Assembly (NCBI RefSeq): GCF_018596315.1
Contig: NZ_JAHEAG010000039.1
Location: 1-52,669, forward strand
Direction: 5' to 3'
Source: Bradyrhizobium sp. SRL28
Lineage (GTDB): Bacteria > Pseudomonadota > Alphaproteobacteria > Rhizobiales > Xanthobacteraceae
Length of the DNA stretch: 52,669 nucleotides
This document shows positions 35,837-44,309 of this stretch, one piece after another. Position 1 is the first letter of the stretch. The number at the start of each line of letters is the position of its first letter. Under the pieces are notes generated by a model. That model was given only the letters and a program-made list of their open reading frames with translations, did no database searches and was not told where the DNA came from. Made by a program: the position numbers and the translations under genes.

Positions 35837-38269
35837 ATGTCGCCAACAAGAAACAATCACTATGTTCCGCGGTGGTATCAGGCCGGCTTCTTCGAGCCGG
35901 GGCGCAATACGCTCGCCTATTTTGATCTCACGCCGCCTCAGAAAGCACTCGATGACGGTCGGATTGTCACGATTGGCAAGTCCCTGATCCATTGGCCGAC
36001 TACCCAGTGCTTTCAACAGAAAGATCTCTATTCGACGTTCTTCGGCACGTTCGTCAGCGACGAGATCGAGCGCCGATTGTTTGGCGATGTCGATGCCAAG
36101 GGCGCGCAGGCCGTGCGAGCGTTTTGTGAGAACGACCCCGGCAAGTGGCACGAGCATTTTCAAACTCTGTTCCAATACATCGACGTGCAGAAAATCCGCA
36201 CACCCAAGGGACTCGATTGGTTGAAAGCGCAGTATCCTGCTTTGACGCAGAACGATCTCATGTTCGAAATGCAAGGCATTCGCTCGATGCACTGCACGAT
36301 CTGGGCCGAGGGCGTGCGCGAAATTGTGACCGCCGATGACTCCGAGATCAAATTCATCACCAGCGATCATCCGGTCACCATTTATAATCATGCGGTACCG
36401 CCTGATGCTGCGCTCGGCGCGTATCCGCTCGACCCGTCGATCGCACTGAAGGCGTCGCAGACACTTTTTCCACTCTCACGTGACTTCTGTCTGATCCTCA
36501 CCAATCTTGAATATGCGCAGAACCCCGATGCAAACCCGCTCGAGAAGCGGACCTTTGCGCGAAACTACCGAAATTCAATGGTTCGAACCGACGCCTTCAT
36601 CCGCGTGCGTAAGTTCGCCGCGCCCGATGTTGCGCGCATCAATCGGATTGTCCGAGCGAGAGCCCGCCGCTTTATTGCCGCAGGCCGAAAGGAGTGGCTG
36701 TACCCGGACGAAACCGAGGATTGGAGTGAATGCCGACGCGTTCTCTTACCGCCCGAAAACGAACTCTTCCACTATGGCGGCGAGATGTTCGCTAAGTTCG
36801 AGAGCGGTCACGTCCATTACCAGGACGCGTTCGGCAGGACCGAAAAGGAGCGTGAATGGCTGAAGAAGCCGGCCCGCGCCAAACCCCTGCGACCCAATGA
36901 TGTGTGCGGATGCGGCTACGGACAACGCTTTAAGGACTGCTGCGCTTCGAAACCGCCCGCGTTGCGACCAACTTGGACCGAGCGCAGCATCCGCGAACGC
37001 AACATCATGTTTTACAACGCCCTTGAGCATGTGCTCGGGCTCGCCGAAACGGAAAAAGATTGGGTCACCATCCGCCGCGAAATGACCGACGAGAAAATCA
37101 AGCAAATCTATCATTTGTACGAAGGTCTATGGCCGGAACAGACCGACCTTTTGCAGCTCCTCCCGAAGCCCGACGGGACGCCGCGGGCGATCTATACCGG
37201 CGCTATTCACCCCGACGCGATAGCGGACTACGCGCTCGGGGCATCGCTGTATTTTGGAGAGTTGATCATTCAGCACCCGTTCGTCAATGCGCGCATTCTG
37301 AACCCCAAATTTAGTCCCGTCAAAAATCCGAGTGCCTATCGTCAGGAGGTACTCAAATCGATTGCGTTCTTTTACACAGTAATGCCGTTGGTCGAGCGCG
37401 GCTTGGTCAATCTGATCCCTGATCCGTGTGACTTTGACAAACATCTTCGCGACCAGATGTGGCAGATGGCGCGATCCCGATCGGTCGGTAATGACCCGCG
37501 AATGTACGAAGACGATCGCACGAAGGTCTTGATGAGGGAGGACGCCCAGCGCGGTATCATGTCCATGCCGCAGCGGGTCTTGCGTTCGCAGATGCAAAAG
37601 GTGTTTCCTGACAAAGACGAAGCCGAACGCGAGACCATGCTGCAAGCAATGCTTCGACTTCAAGAACAGGATCCGCTGGCCGTCCTCCAGCAAGAGCCGT
37701 TTGAGAGCGGTGAGGGGGCGGCTAGCCTTAACATGGCGAAACTGGCGCCGAATTTTGAGATGGCCATGTATTTGGCTCAAGCGACAGGTGCCAGCATCGT
37801 CACCGACAGCCCGGCTCGCTGGCAAGAAATACTCATGGCCGCAGCCCGGCCGGCACGCATACCAACAATGGCGGTACCCGAGCTCGCCCGCGCTATTCGT
37901 GAGTCCGTGTTTGCGTTTCCACAAACGGCGTCTGACGTCGTGGCGTTAGCGTCGGATACGTCGTTTTTCGGGTATCATCAAGTTATGCGCGACACATTCA
38001 AGTATGTAACGAAACTCGGCGATCGCGGCCGCAAGCCGAATGTTGAGCAGGGGCTGGCCGGCCGCTTCACGCGTACGCACACACCGGCGCAGCAGAGTCT
38101 TCAAAAAGCCGATATCCCGCTCAAACAAGCGCGAATTGCCGGTCTGTTCCTGCAGGGCGGGATCCAGGACAACACCGTCAATCGTCTGCTCTTGATGTCA
38201 AGTTCGGAGAACCATCTGCCAAATGTCGCGATGGTCTTTCATATTGAGCCAATCAAGGTGGCCGACTAG
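35837..38269 (+). CDS. Large DUF4238 protein with SEC-C zinc motif
   Basis: An 810-residue protein (826 if the ATG at 35789 is used). It starts with the DUF4238 signature NNHYVPRWYQAGF and continues with the family's TSDHPVTIYN motif. At residues 357-369 sits a SEC-C zinc-binding motif, CGCGYGQRFKDCC. The remaining 440 residues are unfamiliar, mainly helical sequence. DUF4238 proteins are common in defence islands, but their activity is not established. It is transcribed away from the caspase-helicase operon and flanked downstream by a hairpin. I prefer the ATG at 35837 because it directly precedes the conserved start; no strong ribosome binding site is visible for either. Confidence 0.75.
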   Translation: MSPTRNNHYVPRWYQAGFFEPGRNTLAYFDLTPPQKALDDGRIVTIGKSLIHWPTTQCFQQKDLYSTFFGTFVSDEIERRLFGDVDAKGAQAVRAFCENDPGKWHEHFQTLFQYIDVQKIRTPKGLDWLKAQYPALTQNDLMFEMQGIRSMHCTIWAEGVREIVTADDSEIKFITSDHPVTIYNHAVPPDAALGAYPLDPSIALKASQTLFPLSRDFCLILTNLEYAQNPDANPLEKRTFARNYRNSMVRTDAFIRVRKFAAPDVARINRIVRARARRFIAAGRKEWLYPDETEDWSECRRVLLPPENELFHYGGEMFAKFESGHVHYQDAFGRTEKEREWLKKPARAKPLRPNDVCGCGYGQRFKDCCASKPPALRPTWTERSIRERNIMFYNALEHVLGLAETEKDWVTIRREMTDEKIKQIYHLYEGLWPEQTDLLQLLPKPDGTPRAIYTGAIHPDAIADYALGASLYFGELIIQHPFVNARILNPKFSPVKNPSAYRQEVLKSIAFFYTVMPLVERGLVNLIPDPCDFDKHLRDQMWQMARSRSVGNDPRMYEDDRTKVLMREDAQRGIMSMPQRVLRSQMQKVFPDKDEAERETMLQAMLRLQEQDPLAVLQQEPFESGEGAASLNMAKLAPNFEMAMYLAQATGASIVTDSPARWQEILMAAARPARIPTMAVPELARAIRESVFAFPQTASDVVALASDTSFFGYHQVMRDTFKYVTKLGDRGRKPNVEQGLAGRFTRTHTPAQQSLQKADIPLKQARIAGLFLQGGIQDNTVNRLLLMSSSENHLPNVAMVFHIEPIKVAD

Positions 38270-38280
38270 GGGAGAATAGG

Positions 38281-38299
38281 GGCGACGATTGTCGTCGCC
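38281..38299. terminator. Hairpin after the DUF4238 gene
   Basis: GGCGACGA and TCGTCGCC pair perfectly around a three-base loop, 11 bases after the stop codon. No T run follows, so it may slow rather than fully stop transcription. Confidence 0.5.
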
Positions 38300-38575
38300 A
38301 TCGTCTCCCTAGCCTTTTCGAACCGGCTCGTGTGATGCCGCTTTACCAACCATTCCCATAGGCTACATCTCGATTCCCGATCATTGCGCACCGGTACCCG
38401 TTCCATGAGCCCTTCAATGAGCGACAGCAGCGCTGCGTCACAGCTAGCGGAATCGCTCGGAATCGCGGCCTCTTGCGGGGCACCGCCTCTCGGTTTTGGC
38501 AGCGGTCGATCTTCCTGACTTTTATGAGAGATAACAAGACCGATTTGCGTGCACACAGCACCCTGCCTAGATCGG

Positions 38576-39670
38576 CTATGAGGCAGCTAACGTCGCGATG
38601 GATTCTTCCATCGACGGCTGCTGCGCGTATTGCAGCTTAAGCAAATCTTCAACCTTTAGATTGGTATAGCGCTGGAGCTGTCGCCAATCCTTGTGGCCGG
38701 TGACAAGTGCTACCTTCTCGATCGGAAGTCCTGCCTCGAACAGGCGGCTCGTTCCCTCGTGACGCAGGTCGTGAAAGTGGAGGTCGTCGATCTTGAGTTC
38801 ATCGCATGCCCGGGTGAATGCCGCGCTGACGGATCTGTGGTTGTGGGGAAAGATCCGTCCATAGCCTCGAGTCACAATTCGCTGCTGAAGCACGACCTCC
38901 CACGCGTCATAGCCCGTTAGATTGAGCAAAGGTACTTTCTGATCATTTCCATCCTTATTCCTCGGATCCTTTCTGTCTTGAATGACCACCAATCGTTTCT
39001 TCATATCAACCAGCGGCCACTCGGGTTTGCAGATCTCTTCCTGGCGCAACGTCGTTGCCACGGCATATCTGACGATCCGTCCCATCGGTATGAATTGCCG
39101 AGGGTTCGTCTCAAAGTATTCGATTGGTTCGTCGAGTTCGTCTTGTGTGGGTCGTCGGTGACGCTCTTTGCCCTTTCCAACCAGATTGAGGTGACTTAGC
39201 GCAACGCGTGCGAGGCCGGCTTCTTTGGCTGAAACCTCGATGCCGTGCACAGCGGCGGCGTGCGTTATGATTGTGCGGATGAAAGACAAATCGATCGCCA
39301 ACGTCGCGGGACCAGCGCCTTGCTTGGCGCGCTTTCTTCCGAACTCGATCAGCCGCTCTCGATTGAGTGCAGGCAACTTCACATTACCGAGCTCGGTCTT
39401 GAGCGACGCCATCACAGCAGCTTTTGACCGGCGAGGGGCCTTCCAACTTCGTGCATGTCTTCATCGTGTAGGTCGATCAGATCGCCAAACGTGCGAATGT
39501 TGCGCGCCGCGCGTGGTTTGGACGATCCTTTGCGGTCAATGTTGCGCTCCATTTCGAGCGCCCAATTCTTCTCCGTCCTTGCCCCGACGGAACGTCTCGG
39601 CCACATAACGGGTCTTGCGGCGGACCTGGACGCGCCAGTTTCCGGATGCCAATTGTGTGAAGGTCGCCAC
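38576..39670 (-). pseudogene. ICE tyrosine integrase with two frameshifts
   Basis: The 279-residue C-terminal part is intact as a tyrosine recombinase: catalytic Arg in TTLRQEE, LHFHDLRHEGTSR, VTGHKDW and LQRYTNL with the tyrosine. The N-terminal arm-binding part is spread over two other frames. It starts at the GTG at 39670 (ATFTQLASGNWRVQVRRK). One base too many near 39567 (GAATTGGG) shifts it to WALEMERNIDRKGS, and a second shift near 39445 leads into APRRSKAAVMASLK. With both shifts the full-length enzyme cannot be made, although the catalytic domain could still be translated from an internal start. Paired with the PrtN-like gene upstream. Confidence 0.82.
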
Positions 39671-39951
39671 GCGTGTGCACTCCGACTTTCGTGTGCGCTG
39701 TGTGTGCACCGGGAGGTCAAAACAGCAACAAACGTCTGCAATTTCGGCTAGTTTCGATGCGCACGTTCGTGCTCGATCCCATTGGGAGCACAATGTAAAT
39801 TGTTGAGATCGAAGACCACCGCGCTTTTCGGTGGCACCCATGATGAATTGGACCGACTGAACGACGAAGAATCAAAGTTGTCGTTGCAGCACAGTGGTTT
39901 CTTGCATTTTCAGAAATGGCGAAAATAGGCCGTGTAGCATTTTCGTCGTAC

Positions 39952-40242
39952 CTAGCTCGCGAGTTGCTGATACTCCTTGAGCGCGGCTGCGCGGCGAGCG
40001 TCGAGGTAGTCGGCCAAGTCCTGAAGGTGGACGCCCTTGGCGCACTTCTGACTCGGCTCCATGCGGACCAACGGGATCGCGATTTCGCCTGCGCCGACCT
40101 TGCGGACGAACTTCGCCGGATCGAGATGCGAGAAGTAGTCGCGGCAAACATCCTCGACCGGGATCACCGCCTTGCCGCCGTACTGCGCCATAAGCAGGAA
40201 GGCGGTGTTGAGGGTGGGGGAGTTGGCGGCTGCTTTGTTCAT
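39952..40242 (-). CDS. PrtN-family regulator
   Basis: A 96-residue protein matching the pyocin activator PrtN family: LNTAFLLMAQYGGKAVIPVE, RDYFSHLDPAKFVRKVGAGE, then SQKCAKGVHLQDLADYLD. Such proteins often lie beside integrases of genomic islands and act as excisionase-like or transcription factors. It is on the same strand as the integrase pseudogene, 280 bases upstream of it. The ATG at 40242 is preferred over the longer frame from 40266. Confidence 0.85.
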   Translation of the reverse strand: MNKAAANSPTLNTAFLLMAQYGGKAVIPVEDVCRDYFSHLDPAKFVRKVGAGEIAIPLVRMEPSQKCAKGVHLQDLADYLDARRAAALKEYQQLAS

Positions 40243-40424
40243 GAGACAGATGCTAGTTCGGCGCACCGGCGACTCAAGCTGTTCTGGTCTCCTTACGGGA
40301 GGGCAGAGACGTTAGGAACCGCTGTCGGAGTGGGGAGATTAAAATGATGTCGCACTTCCCCCCGGTGCGACACACCTCGGAGGGGTCTCGGCGCCGCCGC
40401 CTGGGGCCCTTTCGTCGTGAACGC

Positions 40425-40601
40425 TTATGCTGTCTTGGGGCTGTTCATGACTTTCTCGACTTCATCGGCCAGCCGATCCAAATGCTGGCACAGTCGGTCG
40501 AACATTTCCCGTTTGGCGTGGTCCGTAGCGAGATCGCGAATTAGAGCGGCCTCCGACGCGTCCCGTCGCAGTTTCTCGATTGAGGCGAGGTAATCCTTCA
40601 T
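40425..40601 (-). CDS. Small hypothetical protein (58 residues)
   Basis: A short helical protein (starting MKDYLASIEKLRRDASEAAL and continuing with KREMFDRLCQHLDRLADEVE). The regular heptad pattern suggests a coiled coil. Similar small proteins are common in Bradyrhizobium genomes, of unknown function (recollection, not checked). It starts 13 bases after the stop of the next gene upstream and is probably co-transcribed with it. Confidence 0.65.
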   Translation of the reverse strand: MKDYLASIEKLRRDASEAALIRDLATDHAKREMFDRLCQHLDRLADEVEKVMNSPKTA

Positions 40602-40614
40602 GGCGCTGCGCCTC

Positions 40615-40812
40615 TTACTGTGGCGACCGCAGACCGGGAGACTTCAGCCACTGGTCCAGGTGCGCAGCGGTCTCGGCTTGTCGGGCCTCCCGTTCGAGCT
40701 CATGCCGCTCAATGCCGGGCGGCAGTTTCTTGGCTTCCGCGCGTAAGCGTTCGGCCTCCTGAATGAGCCGATCGGGAATGGTCAATACGTCTTTGAAACG
40801 GCGTTGCTGCAT
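40615..40812 (-). CDS. Small hypothetical protein (65 residues)
   Basis: A charged helical protein: FKDVLTIPDRLIQEAERLRA, then LPPGIERHELEREARQAETA and HLDQWLKSPGL. I recognise the pattern as one frequent in Bradyrhizobium but know of no function. The longer frame starts at 40902; the ATG at 40812 fits the conserved part. It is followed by the 58-residue gene. Confidence 0.6.
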   Translation of the reverse strand: MQQRRFKDVLTIPDRLIQEAERLRAEAKKLPPGIERHELEREARQAETAAHLDQWLKSPGLRSPQ

Positions 40813-41143
40813 GGCGCTGCTCCATTCCGCGAGGATGGCGGGAGCGCGATCGGCGTTCTCATCACCGATAGCTGCCGTGGGACCTTGCGGTGACGGGAAC
40901 ATTTTGCGCCCCGCTGGGAGCGGGTGCCACAGGTTTTATTTCGTTCCCCCAGGGAACATTTTGATTTGGTGGGAGATGGCGGCATTTAGGTAGGGGCGAA
41001 CAACGCTTCTCTCAGGTTGCTTTCAGCAACAACCTAGCGCAGCGGGCACACCATCGCGCAGCTTCGCCCGCAGTAAGGAAGATGCTCCTAGGGAACTCTC
41101 TTTCTCCTAGGGAGTTCCATTTTCCGGAACCTGGAGGCGACAC
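40813..41143. other. Intergenic region with repeats and hairpins
   Basis: The 12-base word GGGAACATTTTG occurs at 40895-40906 and 40952-40963, and GTTCCC/GGGAAC form a hairpin at 40943-40957. At 41085-41118 CTCCTAGGGAACTC and CTCCTAGGGAGTTC follow each other, giving a GGAACTC/GAGTTCC hairpin. GGAAC, 16 bases, AGTT at 41093-41117 loosely resembles the alphaproteobacterial general-stress (EcfG) promoter, GGAAC-N16/17-CGTT; this is tentative. Confidence 0.4.
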
Positions 41144-41374
41144 ATGCAAGCAGCCATTGATCGCGTGATGCAAAGCTACGGCATGATGGTGAATCTAACG
41201 CCGGCGCAGGAGGCCGAAGCTCGGGAGAAGGTTACCAATTTTTTGAAAGACAAAGGCGGAGACGAGCACCACCTAGCCGTCGAAGGCCTCAAATATTTAC
41301 TTGGCCATGTCCCAAAGCCCCGACGACGGACAGCTCACCTCAGCACCGCGTCCAGCAGCTGCTGTGGCTCATAG
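41144..41374 (+). CDS. Small hypothetical protein (76 residues)
   Basis: A 76-residue protein: AIDRVMQSYGMMVNLTPAQE, AREKVTNFLKDKG and HHLAVEGLKYLLG. It is helical and soluble, of a type seen in Bradyrhizobium (recollection) with no known function. CTGGAGG precedes the ATG. Its last 13 codons overlap the end of the convergent response regulator and may be degenerate. Confidence 0.6.
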   Translation: MQAAIDRVMQSYGMMVNLTPAQEAEAREKVTNFLKDKGGDEHHLAVEGLKYLLGHVPKPRRRTAHLSTASSSCCGS

Positions 41375-41682
41375 GGCTTCATAAGAAAGTGGGTGTCGTG
41401 CGGAACGGGGGGCGGGCCCTGTCCAGAGACCAACACCACGTTGAGGTCCGGGAACTTGCGCTTAGCATACTGCGCAAGCTCGACGCCGGACATATCTCCA
41501 CCCAGCTCTACATCGGTCACCAGAGCCCGCAGGTCAGGGCCGGTTGAAGCCAGCACCAGTTCCGCGGCCGCTGCATTGGCACACTCCACCACCTCAAGTC
41601 CCTCGCTTTTCAGAAGGTCGGAAAGGCACTCCCGCTGGAACGGATCATCCTCCACAATGAGGGCTACGAAGTTCGACATCAT
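41335..41682 (-). CDS. Receiver-only response regulator
   Basis: A 115-residue single receiver domain: acidic pocket VEDD near residue 10, phospho-acceptor Asp in LVTDVELGG (about residue 55), and the conserved Lys in HFLMKPYEP. There is no output domain, so it would act by protein contact, as in CheY-like or phosphorelay proteins. No histidine kinase is adjacent. The second ATG, at 41679, is also possible; GGAGG lies upstream. The longer open frame is out of character. Confidence 0.88.
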   Translation of the reverse strand: MMSNFVALIVEDDPFQRECLSDLLKSEGLEVVECANAAAAELVLASTGPDLRALVTDVELGGDMSGVELAQYAKRKFPDLNVVLVSGQGPPPVPHDTHFLMKPYEPQQLLDAVLR

Positions 41683-41776
41683 TGCCTCCAGAAAAGAAAA
41701 CAAATCCCGGAATTGGCAATGGTTGCAATCCGGCCGGCTGGTGTTCGGATGGATTGGTTGTGCTGGGCTGACGGAG

Positions 41777-42037
41777 CTACGCGAACAACTCCGCGCCCGC
41801 TGGCGTGAAGGTGACGAAGGTCTCGGACTCGTGCATCTTGAGCCAGCCGCGGTCGATCGCGGGTTTGAGGCCAGCGCCGTACTCGGCCGGGCTGCCGCGG
41901 TCACGGAAGAGAAACGGCTCGTTGATTTTCTCGATGTGGATGCGCCCTTGAATAGGTTCGACCGCGTTGGCGATTTCGAGGATTCGGCGCGCGGCATTTT
42001 CCGGGTCGGCATAGGGGCGGGCGGTGGCGTATTTCAT
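41777..42037 (-). CDS. Hypothetical protein (86 residues)
   Basis: A small soluble protein: PENAARRILEIANAVEPIQG, RIHIEKINEPFLF, then GLKPAIDRGWLKMHESETFV. The end resembles a winged-helix wing, but I do not recognise a family. Its ATG overlaps the stop of the SRAP fragment (ATGA), so it was once translated with that gene. Confidence 0.6.
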   Translation of the reverse strand: MKYATARPYADPENAARRILEIANAVEPIQGRIHIEKINEPFLFRDRGSPAEYGAGLKPAIDRGWLKMHESETFVTFTPAGAELFA

Positions 42038-42309
42038 GCGGCGGCCTTGTCTTCTTTGTCCACACCGCGCGCAACGACACTGATCGCATCGTCGGGCAAC
42101 GGCCGCTGTAGCGCCTTGGCTTCATCCCACGGCGCGCGCATCCAGACGTCGCGCTCCTCGTCTGTCATCAGGATGACCGGCATGGCTTTCGGATGGATCG
42201 GTTCGACGACGGCGTTCGGTGAAGTCGTGAGAAAGCCATAGACCTGATTCGGGCCCGGGATCAGTTTCGATTTCGTCCCGCGGTCGCCCTTGAACTCGGT
42301 CCAGATGCT
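42034..42309 (-). pseudogene. SRAP (YedK/HMCES-like) gene, C-terminal fragment
   Basis: The last 90 or so residues match the end of an SOS-response-associated peptidase, which crosslinks to abasic sites in single-stranded DNA: IWTEFKGDRGTK, VYGFLTTSPNAVVEPIHPKA with the conserved His, then MPVILMTDEE. The catalytic Cys2 and two thirds of the protein are missing. Upstream of about 42309 the sequence changes to unrelated DNA with a hairpin at 42323-42340, so the gene is truncated by a rearrangement. Confidence 0.8.
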
Positions 42310-42322
42310 CACTAAGCACGGT

Positions 42323-42340
42323 GCAAGGCAGGCGCCTTGC
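42323..42340. repeat. Short palindrome at the SRAP breakpoint
   Basis: GCAAGGC and GCCTTGC flank a four-base centre, just outside the truncated SRAP gene. It may be a terminator stem or a small dispersed repeat. There is no T run. Confidence 0.4.
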
Positions 42341-42382
42341 CTGCAATACCCTAGGCCCGGTTGGGGCCCGAGGATTTCTACC

Positions 42383-42598
42383 ATGCTTATGCAGATCAGA
42401 TTTGGTGCACACGAGGGGCCGTCCTGTCCGTCCTGTACCGGCACGATGTACGTGACCAGGCGCACGCCGCATGCGCTTTACGGCAGCACCTACGAGCTAC
42501 AGACTTTTGAATGTCGGACGTGCAAATATGAAGTCAATCGAAGTGCCGACAGAAGCGGTCTTCCGCATTTGAGCGACGCCCTGCACCGGTTGGGCTAG
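42383..42598 (+). CDS. Small zinc-ribbon-like protein
   Basis: A 71-residue protein with two CxxC pairs, CPSC and CRTC, spaced as in a zinc ribbon (GPSCPSCTGTMYVTRR, ELQTFECRTCKYEV). This is a common small Bradyrhizobium type without known function (recollection). The second ATG at 42389 (MQIRFG) is an equally good start. Confidence 0.65.
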   Translation: MLMQIRFGAHEGPSCPSCTGTMYVTRRTPHALYGSTYELQTFECRTCKYEVNRSADRSGLPHLSDALHRLG

Positions 42599-42849
42599 AC
42601 ATTTCCCGGATAAACAGACGGTGAGGGTGTCCGTTGTGAGAGGATGCCCTAGGTCAGCTGTGGCACCTTAAATCAAACCGAGCACGTAGCGCGATGAAGT
42701 GCTGCCCCACTTGGCTTCCTTCATCGTGGAAGCGATAGAGATCAACCGGCGACCAAAGAGAAGCACTTCTTGGCCACGATCGCGAACGAGGCTCCACCCT
42801 TTAAGTTTACGCCGACGCTCGACGGTCCGATGTTTGGCGCATAGGCAGC

Positions 42850-42883
42850 CACCTCCTGACGAATTGCACCTCCTGACGAATTG
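42850..42883. repeat. 17-base tandem duplication
   Basis: CACCTCCTGACGAATTG occurs twice back to back (42850-42866, 42867-42883), just after the DUF2285 gene. The unit is not a multiple of three, so it would shift any frame crossing it. The surrounding 290 bases have no supported gene. Confidence 0.8.
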
Positions 42884-42890
42884 GCAGTCG

Positions 42891-43175
42891 TCACTTTTTT
42901 GCCGACGCGCCATCACGCAGCAGATGCCGATAACCGTGCTCCGTCATCCATTTGGCGCGCGACAAATGGCTCTCGAACGTTCTCCGGGCGCGATCAGCTT
43001 CATGTTCTGGGTCAAGGTGCAGCACCACTCGCGCGACTTCACGCCAGTCGGCACCTTGCCCGTCCGCGTCGAGCAGACGCAGATAAGTGACAAGGTGTTT
43101 CTCGTCGTAAACGGTCAATACGGAACTGGAGGGCGCGGTATCGGCGACATCTGGATCAAGCGGCGGCTTCGGCAT
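42891..43175 (-). CDS. Small DUF2285 protein
   Basis: A 94-residue protein with the DUF2285 pattern: LTVYDEKHLVTYLRLLDADG, GADWREVARVVLHLDP, then SRAKWMTEHGYRHLL. DUF2285 is proposed to bind DNA. A second, unrelated-in-detail DUF2285 protein starts this window. The ATG at 43175 fits family length better than the upstream one at 43229. It follows the SIR2 gene on the same strand after about 100 bases. Confidence 0.8.
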   Translation of the reverse strand: MPKPPLDPDVADTAPSSSVLTVYDEKHLVTYLRLLDADGQGADWREVARVVLHLDPEHEADRARRTFESHLSRAKWMTEHGYRHLLRDGASAKK

Positions 43176-43278
43176 CGGATTTCTCGCAATAGCTTGTCGT
43201 CGGCCAATTTGCATTGGTCTCCTTGGCATATTGATGACCAGCTACTGGTGAACCCTGACGAACTGCTAAAGTAGGTGG

Positions 43279-44277
43279 CTACTCGTCGTAACGGTATCTG
43301 ATCTCGATGCCGAGAAAGTCCACGTACTTTTTGACCTCAACAGGATCGGATTGCAGCGTCGGGCGCAGCAATCTTCTTGAGGCTCCGACAATATTATCCC
43401 GAAGAGTGTTGAACAGCGGAGCAGGTGGGATAGCAGCTCGCATTCGCACATCGCGTTTATCGATTACATCAAGGCCTTGCATGTCAACTATAAACATTTT
43501 TGCTCCGGCCCGCGCGGCCGCCGCTAACTGAGCGTTGATGTGGTCATCGTTGAAGCTGTATCCGATAATCATGAGACGAGTATTGGACCCGCAAATCATC
43601 TCGTGAAACCGTTCTTGGTACCAGCTGAGAAGGGCAATGCGATTAATGTCGTCCACTTTTGCCCCTCCGATCACCATCACGTGCTGGTCTCGTGCGCGCC
43701 AGTTATAGGAACCATGGAGCTTGAAATAGGGCTGTTTACCCGCCTCAAGCACGAAGCCTGATTCCATAATTGACCGCACGGTGGCTTTGGACAGTTGGTT
43801 TCCATGAACGGTGGTTGGCTCCGGCGGCATAAGACCGGGGATGTACCGAGCCTCCCATTTGTGAGGAGGAGGTGTCTGCGGAATATTGTATATGTAATGT
43901 TGTTCCAAAAGGGTGTCTTGGTTGAGTGTGAAGATGGCATCGAAATGGTCGAGGAGTGCGTCGATAGCAAAAACGCCGCGATCTTGCGCTCGTTCGATGT
44001 GGGTGGAGCGAAAGCCAAGCTTCATTGTATCAAACATTCGGATCAGCATTTTGTTGAATCGGGCGAAATTATCTGCCGCGACCAAATCGGCCGGATCGGC
44101 AGCTGCGTCCCTCAGTTGTTGGTAGGTTTCTTCAAAATTTCCAGAGTTTGCCCAGAGACGATTTCTTATGAGTGCGTTCAACTCGGGACAGCCGAGTAGA
44201 AACTCGAAGGCTTCTATCGCAAGGAAGCCCCCCCAATTTCGGCTGAAGCCAGCACCGGTCAACAAGAGATGAGGCAT
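43279..44277 (-). CDS. SIR2-domain protein (predicted NAD hydrolase)
   Basis: A 332-residue protein with a SIR2-like NAD-binding fold: LLTGAGFSRNWGG (Gly8-Ala9-Gly10-x-Ser12), FTLNQDTLLE, the KLHGSYNW motif with the catalytic-type His, and LMIIGYSFNDDHIN. In defence systems such domains destroy NAD to abort infection. There is no extra sensor domain, so activation must come from a partner. The trypsin-like protease gene ends 32 bases upstream on the same strand, making it the likely partner. The ATG at 44277 has GGAGAG 8 bases before it and is preferred over the start at 44307. Confidence 0.85.
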   Translation of the reverse strand: MPHLLLTGAGFSRNWGGFLAIEAFEFLLGCPELNALIRNRLWANSGNFEETYQQLRDAAADPADLVAADNFARFNKMLIRMFDTMKLGFRSTHIERAQDRGVFAIDALLDHFDAIFTLNQDTLLEQHYIYNIPQTPPPHKWEARYIPGLMPPEPTTVHGNQLSKATVRSIMESGFVLEAGKQPYFKLHGSYNWRARDQHVMVIGGAKVDDINRIALLSWYQERFHEMICGSNTRLMIIGYSFNDDHINAQLAAAARAGAKMFIVDMQGLDVIDKRDVRMRAAIPPAPLFNTLRDNIVGASRRLLRPTLQSDPVEVKKYVDFLGIEIRYRYDE

Positions 44278-44309
44278 TAACAATCTCTCCTCGATTTGTA
44301 TACTCACCC

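Noticed and set aside
38266..38556. 96-codon minus-strand frame between the DUF4238 gene and the integrase
   Set aside because: Begins inside the end of the DUF4238 gene and covers its hairpin; no recognised sequence features.
41393..42241. 282-codon plus-strand frame across response regulator and 86-residue gene
   Set aside because: Both minus-strand genes have family or sequence support; the plus-strand product has repetitive composition.
42668..42916. 82-codon minus-strand frame
   Set aside because: It runs across the 17-base tandem duplication and the end of the DUF2285 gene; its middle looks gene-like (KLKGWSLVRDRGQEVLLFG), but start and end are not credible.
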